From positions 3,842,001 to 3,906,000 of the forward strand of contig CP073746.1 of assembly GCA_024397995.1 (NCBI GenBank): a stretch of DNA of 64,000 bases, written 5' to 3'. The translations under genes and the position numbers were made by a program. Origin of the DNA: a bacterium SCSIO 12827. GTDB lineage: Bacteria; Pseudomonadota; Alphaproteobacteria; Rhodospirillales; Casp-alpha2. Below are positions 20,111 to 28,765 of this stretch, piece after piece; within the stretch, counting starts at the first letter, position 1, and every line of letters begins with the position of its first letter. The notes below the pieces were generated by a model that worked only from the letters and a program-made list of their open reading frames with translations, was not told the origin of the DNA and made no database searches.

Positions 20111-20743
20111 ATGAAAAAAGCAGACGTCGAAGAATTCTACAGCCGGTTGCAGGCCCAGAACCCTGAACCCAAGGGCGAATTGGATTGGGTCAACCCGTTC
20201 ACCCTGCTGGTCGCGGTGGTGCTGTCGGCCCAGGCCACGGACGTCGGCGTCAACAAGGCGACGGGACCGCTGTTCAAGGTCGCCGACACGCCGGAAAAGA
20301 TGGCGGCCCTGGGCGAGGCGAAAATCCGCGATTACGTGAAGACCATTGGCCTGTATCGGACCAAGGCGGCCAACGTGTTCAAGCTGTGCAACATCCTGAT
20401 CGAACGCCACGGCTCCGTCGTGCCCAACGACCAGGAGGCCCTGGAAGCCCTGCCGGGCGTCGGGCGCAAGACGGCCAACGTGGTGCGCAACATCGCTTTC
20501 GGCGAACCGACCATCGCCGTCGATACCCATATCTTCCGCATCGGCAACCGCACGGGCATCGCCCCGGGCAAGACACCGCTCGCGGTCGAGAAGAAATTGC
20601 TGAAGGTCACGCCCGCCCCCTACATGCGCCACGCCCATCATTGGCTGATCCTGCATGGGCGTTACGTGTGCAAGGCGCGCAAGCCGGACTGCGCGGTCTG
20701 CGTTGTTGCCGACCTGTGCCGGTTCAAGGGCAAGACAATCTAG
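20111..20743 (+). CDS. nth: Endonuclease III
   Basis: Bifunctional DNA glycosylase/AP lyase removing oxidised pyrimidines. The ATG at 20111 gives 210 residues. The helix-hairpin-helix LPGVGRKTANVV carries catalytic Lys120, and Asp138 lies in AVDTHIFRI; both match the E. coli numbering. The [4Fe-4S] ligands are Cys187, Cys194, Cys197 and Cys203 (C-x6-C-x2-C-x5-C). An upstream in-frame extension of 42 codons overlaps the DUF2244 gene and is not like the family. Confidence 0.97.
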   Translation: MKKADVEEFYSRLQAQNPEPKGELDWVNPFTLLVAVVLSAQATDVGVNKATGPLFKVADTPEKMAALGEAKIRDYVKTIGLYRTKAANVFKLCNILIERHGSVVPNDQEALEALPGVGRKTANVVRNIAFGEPTIAVDTHIFRIGNRTGIAPGKTPLAVEKKLLKVTPAPYMRHAHHWLILHGRYVCKARKPDCAVCVVADLCRFKGKTI

Positions 20744-20755
20744 GAAGGGACGCGC

Positions 20756-21169
20756 CTATCCGCGCAGGCGCGGCGTGGCGTTGATGCAGGACTGGCGGTC
20801 CGTCGCCTTGCCGGCCTCGTCGCGGGCCTCGACATGGGCGACCCGGGCGGCGGCGTCCTTGGCGTCCTTGTACAGGAACACGTCGAGCACGCAGCCCTCA
20901 CCCCGGAAGCGCAGGATTTCCGCCCCCTTGTCGATGCGGCTGAAGGCCGGCGCGCCGAACGCGGCGACCAGGTCCGGGCGGGAATATCCGAGAACCGCCT
21001 GGGCGGCGATGCGGGGCAGGGGGGGCGGGCCAGCGGCTTCGGGCGCGGTTTCCGGTGCGGCGGCAGGTGTCGCCGTTTCCGGCGGGGCCATGCCGTCACC
21101 GGCGCAGCCGGCCAGCGCAAGGCCGAAGATCAGGGGAACAAGAAGGCGGTGGCGGCGCGGGGCAGACAC
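20756..21169 (-). CDS. Small conserved lipoprotein
   Basis: Predicted lipoprotein of 137 residues starting at a GTG. A basic N-terminus and hydrophobic run end in LALAGC, placing the lipidated Cys at about 22. A Pro/Ala/Glu-rich linker precedes a compact domain containing VLGYSRPDLVAAFGAPAFSR and GEGCVLDVFLY. That domain loosely resembles SmpA/BamE-type folds, but I cannot assign a function. Its start lies 5 bases past the bactofilin stop, so they are probably co-transcribed. Confidence 0.65.
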   Translation of the reverse strand: MSAPRRHRLLVPLIFGLALAGCAGDGMAPPETATPAAAPETAPEAAGPPPLPRIAAQAVLGYSRPDLVAAFGAPAFSRIDKGAEILRFRGEGCVLDVFLYKDAKDAAARVAHVEARDEAGKATDRQSCINATPRLRG

Positions 21170-21174
21170 CGGGT

Positions 21175-21756
21175 TCAGTCGCCCTCGTCGAGGGTCTGCA
21201 TGTCGCCGGAAATTTCGCCGCCCTGTTCGATAACGATCCGGCCATAGCGGATCTTGCCTTGAACGCGGCCGCCGGCACGGACGATAAGACGCCCCCGGGC
21301 GATCAATTCGCCTTCGAAACGGCCGGAAATATCGGCCTCCTCGACGTCGGCGTTGCCTTTGAACACGCCCGTCGGCGCGACCTCGATCAGGCGCGCGGTA
21401 GGCAGGGTGACTTCGACCTGGCCTTCGACGACCAGACGGTCGCAGGAGGTGATTTCACCAGTCAGGGAAATATCGCGGCCGACGATCAGGCGCTTTTGGT
21501 CCGACGTGGTGTCGAGCGAGCGCGCGCGGTCGATGCGCCGCGCCGTGGTCGATACCTCCGGCGGGCGGCGGTGCATCTCTGACGCCATGCCGGACGACGT
21601 GGGCGGCTTGGGCGCGTGGGAACCCTTGCGGGAAAATGGTTTCAAAGGCGGTGCAGAGAGATCCCCGCCGTTGTCTTTTGTTTCGTCGCTCACGTCAGTT
21701 TCCTTCTGGGCGGCCGGTGCCGGTGCGGTCGGGCCGTCCTTTTTCTTCCCAAACAT
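21175..21756 (-). CDS. Bactofilin family cytoskeletal protein
   Basis: Polymer-forming bactofilin, 193 residues from the ATG at 21756 (MFGKKKDGP). A disordered, charged N-terminal region (about 1-85) precedes the beta-helical DUF583 core, visible as alternating hydrophobic repeats (IVGRDISLTGEI, LVVEGQVEV, ISGRFEGEL, LIVRAGGRVQGKI). Bactofilins form filaments that scaffold cell-wall enzymes or stalk and polarity proteins. The gene begins 10 bases after the EI24-type gene, linking it to a membrane protein and a lipoprotein in one unit. Confidence 0.88.
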   Translation of the reverse strand: MFGKKKDGPTAPAPAAQKETDVSDETKDNGGDLSAPPLKPFSRKGSHAPKPPTSSGMASEMHRRPPEVSTTARRIDRARSLDTTSDQKRLIVGRDISLTGEITSCDRLVVEGQVEVTLPTARLIEVAPTGVFKGNADVEEADISGRFEGELIARGRLIVRAGGRVQGKIRYGRIVIEQGGEISGDMQTLDEGD

Positions 21757-21766
21757 AACCAATTAC

Positions 21767-22531
21767 TTACGCCTTGGGCCCTGATCCGTCCAGCACGGAA
21801 TTGGCGCCCGGACGGGCCAGATGCGTGCCCTGCGAAGGGCCGTTCTGCGTCCCTCCCGATTGTCCCGGGGTTCCGCGCCGCCGCCATTTTTCGAACTGAT
21901 GGACCATGGCCGCGGTGGCGATCACCGGGGTCAGGAGGTTGACCACGGGAATTGTCAAAAGAAAGGCGATGGCGACCCCGGTCAGGAACATCCGGCCGCC
22001 GTGGGCCTGGCGCAGACGGACCGTGCCCGCCAGGTCGATGCGCCGGGCGGCGACCATCTCGAAATATTCACGGCCCAGAAGATAGCCGTTCACGCAATAA
22101 AACAGCACCGGATAGACCGGCCCCAGCAGCATGGTCGGCAGGATCAGCAGGTTGAGGCTGACCATGACGCCGAGAAAGCGCAAGGCCGCCACCACCTGCT
22201 CGCCCACGGGCTGGCCCTTGGCCGGGCCCAGGTCGGGATAATGCCGGGCTTCGACCGATTCGGCGATCTGGTCCAGGAACAGGGCGACCACGGCCGAGAC
22301 AACGCCGGGAAACAGAACCCAGGTCAGCACCAGCACCAAGGCCCAGCCGAGCCCGTCCGCGATGGTCTCAAGCCAGCCGAGTTCGAAGATCGCCGTGTAC
22401 TTGATGAGCGCGCCCGAGCCCGTCCACAGCACGGCGAACACGCCCAAGGCCACGGCGATGGAAATCCACAGGGGTTTCTGGGTTTTCTTGTCGCCCAGTT
22501 GCTGGACGCCTTTGACGAGGGCATCGATCAT
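21767..22531 (-). CDS. EI24/CysZ-like integral membrane protein
   Basis: Integral membrane protein of 254 residues in the EI24 domain family, to which the sulfate permease CysZ also belongs. Hydrophobic segments are visible at about 20-45, 55-85, 115-150 and 180-215. The motif GYLLGREYFEMVAARRID is a typical EI24 segment. No cysteine-synthesis genes are nearby, so sulfate transport should not be assumed. It leads the leftward cluster EI24 - bactofilin - lipoprotein. No clear ribosome-binding site precedes the ATG. Confidence 0.72.
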   Translation of the reverse strand: MIDALVKGVQQLGDKKTQKPLWISIAVALGVFAVLWTGSGALIKYTAIFELGWLETIADGLGWALVLVLTWVLFPGVVSAVVALFLDQIAESVEARHYPDLGPAKGQPVGEQVVAALRFLGVMVSLNLLILPTMLLGPVYPVLFYCVNGYLLGREYFEMVAARRIDLAGTVRLRQAHGGRMFLTGVAIAFLLTIPVVNLLTPVIATAAMVHQFEKWRRRGTPGQSGGTQNGPSQGTHLARPGANSVLDGSGPKA

Positions 22532-22642
22532 GAGGAAGAGGTGTCCTGTTCTGCGTCGAAATCAAGCGCGAAGGCGGCGGTTCTCGGTTTTACGCCGCCC
22601 GGACCCGTGGCCGCAAGGGCCGCCACCATACTTGAGGCTGGG

Positions 22643-22671
22643 GTGGACGTCGTGACCTCCATCGCTATACT
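22643..22671 (+). promoter_or_regulatory. Possible sigma70 promoter of the adenosine kinase-like gene
   Basis: GTGGAC (22643-22648), a 17-base spacer, and a strong -10 TATACT (22666-22671), about 78 bases before the ATG. The -35 box is weak. Confidence 0.4.
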
Positions 22672-22748
22672 CCGCGCCCAACCAACGCCCGGAACGACGC
22701 GGCGCCGAGCAGGCGGCATCGGGGCGGAATTAAGTTAAAGAGGCTTTC

Positions 22749-23744
22749 ATGACCAATCCCCGTTTCGATGTCGCCGGCATCGGCAATGCCATCGTCGACG
22801 TTCTGACCCAGACCGATGACGCGTTTTTGGAACGCGAAGGCCTGGCCAAGGGCGCCATGACCCTGGTCGACGAAGCGCAGGCCGCCGCGGTCTATGACAA
22901 GGCCGGTCCGGCCATGGAATGTTCGGGCGGGTCCGCCGCCAATACCATCGCGGTGATGGCGCGCCTGGGCGCCAAATGCGCCTTCATGGGGAAGGTTAAG
23001 GACGATGCGTTTGGGCGCATCTTCGGCCATGACATTCGGTCGCTCGGCGTGCATTTCGATACCGCCGCCGCGACGGACGGCCCGGCCACGGCCAATTGCC
23101 TGGTTCTGGTCACGCCGGATGCCCAGCGCACCATGCTGACCTATCTGGGGGCCAGCATTCATCTGAAGCCCGCCGACGTGGACCTGGACGTCATCAAGGA
23201 CGCCCGTGTGACCTATCTCGAAGGCTATCTGTGGGATCCGGAAGACGCCAAGCAGGCCTTCCGCACGGCCGCCGCCGCCGCGCGTGACGCCGGGCGCGAG
23301 GTTGCGCTGTCGCTCTCGGATCCGTTCTGCGTCGACCGTCACCGCGCCGATTTCCTCGATCTGATCGAAGGTCATGTCGACATCCTGTTCGCCAACGAGG
23401 CGGAAATCCTGTCGCTCTATCAGGTTGATGACTTCGACGCCGCCGTCGACAAGGTCAAGGGTCATTGCAAGATCGCGGCCCTGACCCGTTCGGAAAAGGG
23501 TTCGGTCGTGGTCAGCGGCGACGACGTAACGGCGGTCGCCGCCACCCCGGTCGATAAGGTGATCGACACCACCGGCGCCGGCGACGCCTATGCGGCCGGC
23601 TTCCTCTACGGCTATACCCGGGACGAGGATCTGGCGGTCTGTGCCCGCATGGGCGGTGTCGCCGCCGCCGAGGTCATCGCCCAGATCGGCGCCCGCCCGG
23701 AAACCGATATCAAGGCCGCCATGACGCTCAAGCTGCGGAACTGA
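22749..23744 (+). CDS. PfkB-family carbohydrate kinase, adenosine kinase-like
   Basis: Ribokinase/PfkB-family kinase, 331 residues. The N-terminal GIGNAIVDVLTQTDD, the GGSAANTIAVMARLG motif and the C-terminal DTTGAGDAYAAGFLYG, which holds the catalytic Asp and anion hole, are clear. The overall pattern is closest to bacterial adenosine kinases, which would phosphorylate adenosine to AMP, but other sugar or nucleoside substrates cannot be excluded. It stands alone, with 119 bases before typA. Confidence 0.85.
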   Translation: MTNPRFDVAGIGNAIVDVLTQTDDAFLEREGLAKGAMTLVDEAQAAAVYDKAGPAMECSGGSAANTIAVMARLGAKCAFMGKVKDDAFGRIFGHDIRSLGVHFDTAAATDGPATANCLVLVTPDAQRTMLTYLGASIHLKPADVDLDVIKDARVTYLEGYLWDPEDAKQAFRTAAAAARDAGREVALSLSDPFCVDRHRADFLDLIEGHVDILFANEAEILSLYQVDDFDAAVDKVKGHCKIAALTRSEKGSVVVSGDDVTAVAATPVDKVIDTTGAGDAYAAGFLYGYTRDEDLAVCARMGGVAAAEVIAQIGARPETDIKAAMTLKLRN

Positions 23745-23793
23745 CGCGCGGCCGATTAAGACCGCAGTGCAGCATTTTCTGGCGTATTGAGCC

Positions 23794-23818
23794 CGCTGGC
23801 CTTATATAGCGGCCAGCG
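23794..23818 (+). other. Hairpin upstream of typA containing a CTTATAT box
   Basis: Perfect 8-bp stem (23794-23801 with 23811-23818) around a 9-base loop, 46 bases before typA. The sequence 23801-23807 is CTTATAT, equal to the RpoH -10 consensus, with CTGG 18 bases upstream at 23779-23782 (one mismatch to CTTG). It may be the end of the upstream transcript, a heat-shock promoter, or both. Confidence 0.4.
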
Positions 23819-23863
23819 CGACGCTGCGTATCCCTCTCCTTTATTTAGAAGCGACCTGATCTC

Positions 23864-25705
23864 ATGACCCGGACCCTGCTCCGAAACATCGCCATCATCG
23901 CCCACGTCGACCATGGCAAAACCACCCTCGTTGACGGGCTTTTGCGCCAGTCCGGCGCCTTCCGCGCCAATCAGGCGGTGGCCGAACGCGCCCTTGATTC
24001 CGGCGATCTGGAACGGGAACGCGGCATCACCATTCTGGCGAAATGCACCTCCGTGGAATGGGAAGATTACCGCATCAACATCGTCGACACCCCCGGCCAC
24101 GCCGATTTCGGCGGCGAGGTGGAACGCATCCTCGGCATGGTCGACGGCGTGGTGCTGCTGGTCGATGCGGCCGAAGGCCCGATGCCGCAGACCAAGTTCG
24201 TGCTCGGCAAGGCGTTGAAACTGGGTCTACGCCCGATCGTCGTCATCAACAAGGTCGACCGCCCCGACGCCCGCATCGACGAAGTGCATGAAGAGGTCTT
24301 TGATTTGTTCGCCGCGCTGGAGGCCAATGACGCACAGCTTGATTTCCCGCTGCTCTATGCCTCGGGCCGCAACGGTTGGGCCGGGCTCAGCCCCGATGCC
24401 CGCGACGACGGCCTGATGCCCCTGTTCAAGATGATTACCGACCATGTGCCCTCTCCCGACGTGGGCCCGGTCGACGCCCCCTTCACGATCCTGGCGACGA
24501 CCCTGGAGGCCGACCCCTACCTGGGCCGCATCCTGACCGGGCGCATTCAGTCCGGCGTGATCGAAGCCAACATGCCGATCAAGGCGCTCAACCGTCACGG
24601 CAAGCTGGTCGAACAGGGCCGGGTGTCCAAGATTCTGGTGTTCCGCGACCTCAAGCGTCAGCCCGTGGACCGCGCCGAAGCGGGCGACATCGTCGCCATC
24701 GCCGGCCTGGCCAAGGCGACCGTTGCCGACACGCTGTGCGATCCGCAGGTGACGGAACCGCTGGCAGCGCAGCCGGTCGATCCGCCGACCTTGTCGGTCA
24801 CGTTCTCGATCAACGATTCCCCGCTTGCCGGCAAGGACGGCGACAAGGTGCAGTCGCGGGTGATCCGTAACCGCCTGGACCGTGAGGCCGAAGGCAACGT
24901 CGCCATCCGCATCACCGAAACGCCCGACGACAACGCCTTCGACGTGGCCGGGCGCGGCGAACTGCAGCTTGGCGTGCTGATCGAACAGATGCGCCGCGAA
25001 GGGTTCGAATTATCGATCTCGCGGCCGCGCGTGCTTTACCGCAACAACCCGGAAACGGGCCAGCGCGAAGAGCCGATCGAGGAAGTGGTCATCGACGTGG
25101 ACGAGGAATATTCCGGCACCGTCGTGGAATCCCTAAGCCTGCGCAAAGGCGAGCTTCTGGCCATGCGGCCCTCTGGCGGCGGCAAGGTGCGCCTTGAATT
25201 CCATGTCCCGACCCGGGGCCCGATCGGTTATCACGGCGACTTCATGACGGAAACCCGCGGCACCGGCGTGATGAGCCGCCTGTTCCATGCCTACGGTGCG
25301 TTCCGCGGCAACGTGCCGGGACGGCGCAGCGGCGTGCTGATCTCCAACGCCGGCGGGCAGAGCGTGGCCTTCGCCCTGGCCAACCTGGAAGAACGCGGCT
25401 TCATGTTCATCGGCGCCGGCGAAGCCGTCTACGAAGGCATGATCATCGGTGAAAACGCGCGGCCCAACGACCTTGAAGTCAACCCGATGAAAGCCAAGCA
25501 GTTGACCAACATGCGGGCCTCCGGCAAGGACGACGCGATCCGCCTGACGCCGCCCCGAAGGTTGACCTTGGAGCAAGCCATCAGCTACATCGACGATGAC
25601 GAACGGGTCGAGGTGACGCCAAAGTCCATCCGCCTGCGCAAGGCGATCCTCGATCCCAACGAACGCAAGAAGGCGGAACGACGCCGCGAGGCTGAATCCG
25701 CCTAA
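23864..25705 (+). CDS. typA: Ribosome-associated GTPase TypA/BipA
   Basis: Translational GTPase that assists ribosome assembly and stress translation; 613 residues, full length. G1 is [10 protein letters not shown] near residue 15, the switch region [14 protein letters not shown] follows, G3 is [14 protein letters not shown], and G4 is INKVDRPDA. Elongation-factor domains II, III and V and the BipA-specific C-terminus ([19 protein letters not shown]) are present. The CTTATAT box upstream hints at heat-shock control. Confidence 0.98.
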   Translation: MTRTLLRNIAIIAHVDHGKTTLVDGLLRQSGAFRANQAVAERALDSGDLERERGITILAKCTSVEWEDYRINIVDTPGHADFGGEVERILGMVDGVVLLVDAAEGPMPQTKFVLGKALKLGLRPIVVINKVDRPDARIDEVHEEVFDLFAALEANDAQLDFPLLYASGRNGWAGLSPDARDDGLMPLFKMITDHVPSPDVGPVDAPFTILATTLEADPYLGRILTGRIQSGVIEANMPIKALNRHGKLVEQGRVSKILVFRDLKRQPVDRAEAGDIVAIAGLAKATVADTLCDPQVTEPLAAQPVDPPTLSVTFSINDSPLAGKDGDKVQSRVIRNRLDREAEGNVAIRITETPDDNAFDVAGRGELQLGVLIEQMRREGFELSISRPRVLYRNNPETGQREEPIEEVVIDVDEEYSGTVVESLSLRKGELLAMRPSGGGKVRLEFHVPTRGPIGYHGDFMTETRGTGVMSRLFHAYGAFRGNVPGRRSGVLISNAGGQSVAFALANLEERGFMFIGAGEAVYEGMIIGENARPNDLEVNPMKAKQLTNMRASGKDDAIRLTPPRRLTLEQAISYIDDDERVEVTPKSIRLRKAILDPNERKKAERRREAESA

Positions 25706-25728
25706 GGGTAGCAAGGACCCCTTCGCAG

Positions 25729-26367
25729 ATGACGACCGCCGTAGAAAAACTTCTCGATGGGTACCGCCGGTTTCGCACCGGGGCCTTTCAGGATTCCAAA
25801 CCCCTGATCCAGGAACTGGTGGCCCAGGGCCAACGGCCCCAGGTCGCGGTCATCGCGTGTTCGGATTCCCGGGTCGAACCCGCGACCCTGTTCCAGACCG
25901 ATCCGGGCGATCTGTTCATGATTCGCAACGTCGCCAATCTGGTGCCGCCGTTGGAAGAAGACGGCAAATTTCACGGCACCTCGGCGGCCCTTGAGTTCGC
26001 CGTGCTGGGCCTGAACGTGAAGCATGTTATCGTGCTGGGCCATGCCCACTGCGGCGGGGTCAAGGCGATGATGAACGCCGACACGGACGATGGGCAGTTC
26101 ACCTTCGTCACCCATTGGGTCTCCATGCTGGCCGCCGCCCACCGCCGCGTCCTGGCGACCATGGCCGGCGCCGACGACGCCACCCGCACCCGGGTGTGCG
26201 AGCAGAACGCGGTGCTGGTCTCGCTCGAAAACCTGACGACCTTTCCCTGGGTCCGCGAACGGGTCGAGTCCGGCGAACTGCAGCTTCACGGTTGGTACAT
26301 CGACATCGCCGAGGCGAAGCTGTCCGTTTACGACGGCGCCCAAGGCAAGTTCGAGCCCGTCGGCTGA
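25729..26367 (+). CDS. Beta-class carbonic anhydrase
   Basis: Zinc enzyme interconverting CO2 and bicarbonate; 212 residues. Zinc ligands are Cys44 (in ACSDSR), His105 and Cys108 (in GHAHCGG), with the Asp46-Arg48 dyad of beta-class enzymes. It lies 23 bases after typA and 33 bases before an AmpG-like permease. A SulP anion transporter, a family that includes bicarbonate carriers, is encoded about 2.5 kb away. Confidence 0.95.
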   Translation: MTTAVEKLLDGYRRFRTGAFQDSKPLIQELVAQGQRPQVAVIACSDSRVEPATLFQTDPGDLFMIRNVANLVPPLEEDGKFHGTSAALEFAVLGLNVKHVIVLGHAHCGGVKAMMNADTDDGQFTFVTHWVSMLAAAHRRVLATMAGADDATRTRVCEQNAVLVSLENLTTFPWVRERVESGELQLHGWYIDIAEAKLSVYDGAQGKFEPVG

Positions 26368-26400
26368 GCGCCGCCGCGTGCGGGGGGGGGGAATAAGACC

Positions 26401-27663
26401 ATGAACCGGGCCCTGCGTCCCGGCTGGGCCGATGCCCTTCGGGGCCATGTCCACCGCCCGGCGCTGATCCAGCTGTTCCTGGGGTTTTCTAGCGGCCTGC
26501 CCTATCTCCTGGTGTTTTCCACGCTGTCGGCCTGGCTGCGGGAATCGGGGCTCAGCGTCGCCGCCATCGGCTGGTTCGCGCTGGCCGGCTCCGCCTATGT
26601 GTTCAAGCCCGTCTGGGCGCCCGTGGTCAACCAGGCGCCGATCCCCTATCTCACCCGCCGCTTCGGGCAGCGCCGGTCCTGGCTGTTGCTGTCGCAAGGT
26701 GCGGTGGCGCTGGCGATCCTATTCCTCGGCACTTCCGACCCGGCGGCCAACCTGGCCCTGACGGCATTCTGGGCCGTGGTTCTGGCGGCGGCGTCCGCGA
26801 CCCAGGACATCGTCGCCGATGCCTACCGCATCGACTCGCTCGACCGCGCCCTGGAAGGCCCCGGCACGGCCAACTTCGTTAACGGCTATCGCGTCGGCGT
26901 GCTGGCGTCGGGGCCGGGGGCGCTGTTGATCGCCGATCAATGGGGTTGGCAGGCGGCCTATTGCGTGATGGCGGCACTGATGGCCGTGGGCGTCGCGGCG
27001 ACGCTGACCAGCCCCGAACCCAAGCGCCCGCCCGCGCGCACGGACCAACCCTTCCGCGCCGCCCTGGTCGAGCCGTTTCTGGATTTCATGACCCGGCGCA
27101 ACTGGGCCATGGTTCTGGTCTTCATCACCTTGTTTCAATACGGCGAGGGCTTGCTCGGCGTGATGGCCAATCCGTTCTATCTGGATATCGGCTTCACCAA
27201 GACCGAAATCGCCCTGGTGACCAAGGCCTGGGGCTTCGCCATGAGCATCGCCGGTGCGATCATCGGCGGCATCCTGGTTGCCCGCTTCGGGCTGTTGCGG
27301 GCCTTGTTCACCTGCGGTGTCATGCAGGCCGCGGCCAATCTGGCCTTTGCCTGGCTGGCCGGTCAGGGGCCGTCGATCCCGGCGCTGACCGTGACCATCG
27401 CGCTGGAAAACCTGACCTCGGCCATGGCGACGGCGGCCTTCGTCGCCTATCTGTCTGGGTTCTGCGACCGCGCCTACAGCGCCACACAATACGCCCTGTT
27501 GTCGGCCTTCGCGGCCTTGGGGCGAAAGATCTTCGTCGCCGGCGGCGGCGAGGCGGCGCAGGTCTTGGGCTGGAAACTCTATTTCGTCGGCACCACCATG
27601 GCGGCGATCCCGGCCCTTTTGGTTTTGCTCTGGCTCATGAACCGGGACCGGCATTTCCGCTAA
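26401..27663 (+). CDS. AmpG-like MFS permease
   Basis: Major facilitator protein with 12 predicted membrane spans, 420 residues. The N-terminal LFLGFSSGLPYLLVFSTLSAW, the VFKPVWAPVVN segment and the FGQRRSWLLLSQ loop are typical of AmpG muropeptide permeases, which import GlcNAc-anhydroMurNAc peptides for wall recycling. No ampD or ampC is nearby. A poly-G run of nine bases lies just before the gene. Substrate is inferred from family only. Confidence 0.78.
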   Translation: MNRALRPGWADALRGHVHRPALIQLFLGFSSGLPYLLVFSTLSAWLRESGLSVAAIGWFALAGSAYVFKPVWAPVVNQAPIPYLTRRFGQRRSWLLLSQGAVALAILFLGTSDPAANLALTAFWAVVLAAASATQDIVADAYRIDSLDRALEGPGTANFVNGYRVGVLASGPGALLIADQWGWQAAYCVMAALMAVGVAATLTSPEPKRPPARTDQPFRAALVEPFLDFMTRRNWAMVLVFITLFQYGEGLLGVMANPFYLDIGFTKTEIALVTKAWGFAMSIAGAIIGGILVARFGLLRALFTCGVMQAAANLAFAWLAGQGPSIPALTVTIALENLTSAMATAAFVAYLSGFCDRAYSATQYALLSAFAALGRKIFVAGGGEAAQVLGWKLYFVGTTMAAIPALLVLLWLMNRDRHFR

Positions 27664-27685
27664 TCGATCATCCCGCGCGGGTCAT

Positions 27686-27697
27686 TTTGTATACAAA
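27686..27697. promoter_or_regulatory. GntR-type palindromic operator
   Basis: The 12-base perfect palindrome TTTGTATACAAA, 83 bases before the TTG start of the PEP mutase-family gene. TTGTATACAA-like palindromes are known operators of GntR regulators with FCD domains. No GntR gene is in the window. Confidence 0.55.
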
Positions 27698-27779
27698 GTG
27701 CGGGACTCTTTTTGCAAAAGCGGCCAAAATCCGGGCAATCAAAAACGCTAACCCAACTCTATCCCGGAGGATCCATCTC

Positions 27780-28718
27780 TTGCGCGCCACCACTCAGCTT
27801 CGCCAGCTTCTCAAATCCAAGGAAACCTTGGTCGTTCCCGGCTGCTACGACGCCATGTCCGCGAAGGTCATGGAACTGGTCGGTTTTTCCGCCGTCTACA
27901 TGACCGGCTACGGCACCTCGCTGGCCCTGCTCGGCATGCCCGACGCAGGCCTGGCGACGATGACGGAAATGCATCTCAATGCGCGCTACATGGCGAACGC
28001 GGTCAAGGTGCCGTTGATCGCCGACGCCGACAACGGCTACGGCAACGCCATCAACGTGATCCGCTGCGTGCGCGAATACATTCAAACGGGGGCGGCGGCG
28101 ATCCATATCGAGGATCAGGCCATTCCCAAGCGCTGCGGCCATGTCGCCGGGCGGCGCGTGATCCCCATGGCGGAAGCGGTCGGCAAGTACCGCGCGGCGG
28201 CCGACGTCCGCGACGAACTTGATCCCGATTTCGTGCTGATCGCGCGCACCGACGCCCGGGGTGCCCACGGCGGCAATCTGGACATCGCCATCGAACGCGC
28301 CAACGCCTATCTGGAAGCCGGTGCGGACATCGCCTTCGTCGAAGGCCCGACCACGCGGGACGAGGTCGAGCGCATCTGCAAGGAAGTGAACGGCCCGATC
28401 CTCTACAATCAGACCGGCGTGTCGCCGCGCTTTACCTCCGACGAGATGACGGCGCTCGGCATCGCCCTGACCATTCTGCCGGGGGCGGCCCATCGGGCGA
28501 CCCTGAAGGCCCTCTATTCCTTCGCCGCCGACATGAAGGAACGCGGCCCCATGGTCGAAGCCGAACTGTTCGATTCCCTGAAGGGTCACCCGGTCGGCGA
28601 CTTCCACACCTTCGCCGGCTTCGATCAGATCATGAAATGGGAAGAGGCCTATATGGACGAAGCGGAACTGGAGAAATACCAGGACTCCGTGGGCTTTCAG
28701 CCGGGCAGCAAAACCTGA
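27780..28718 (+). CDS. Isocitrate lyase/PEP mutase family enzyme
   Basis: TIM-barrel enzyme of the isocitrate lyase/PEP mutase superfamily, 312 residues. It starts at TTG 27780 because GGAGG (27766-27770) stands 9 bases upstream and the next in-frame ATG is inside the barrel. Metal-binding residues lie in ADADNGYG (Asp82, Asp84) and EDQ (Glu111, Asp112), and the catalytic loop is KRCGH, ending at His121. The pattern suggests 2-methylisocitrate lyase, oxaloacetate decarboxylase or phosphonopyruvate-type chemistry; which one is not decidable. No prpC or phosphonate genes lie nearby. A GntR-type palindrome upstream suggests substrate-responsive control. Confidence 0.85.
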   Translation: MRATTQLRQLLKSKETLVVPGCYDAMSAKVMELVGFSAVYMTGYGTSLALLGMPDAGLATMTEMHLNARYMANAVKVPLIADADNGYGNAINVIRCVREYIQTGAAAIHIEDQAIPKRCGHVAGRRVIPMAEAVGKYRAAADVRDELDPDFVLIARTDARGAHGGNLDIAIERANAYLEAGADIAFVEGPTTRDEVERICKEVNGPILYNQTGVSPRFTSDEMTALGIALTILPGAAHRATLKALYSFAADMKERGPMVEAELFDSLKGHPVGDFHTFAGFDQIMKWEEAYMDEAELEKYQDSVGFQPGSKT

Positions 28719-28765
28719 GCACCGGGCATCCGGCGCGAAAGCCGTATTGCGCATAAACGCGATAG

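Noticed and set aside
23787-23808. Sigma70 promoter TTGAGC...TATATA before typA
   Set aside because: The spacer is only 10 bases, too short for sigma70 recognition.
26381-26391. Poly-G run before the AmpG-like gene as a phase-variable tract
   Set aside because: It is nine bases, outside coding sequence, and not placed between promoter boxes I can identify; evidence for slippage is lacking.
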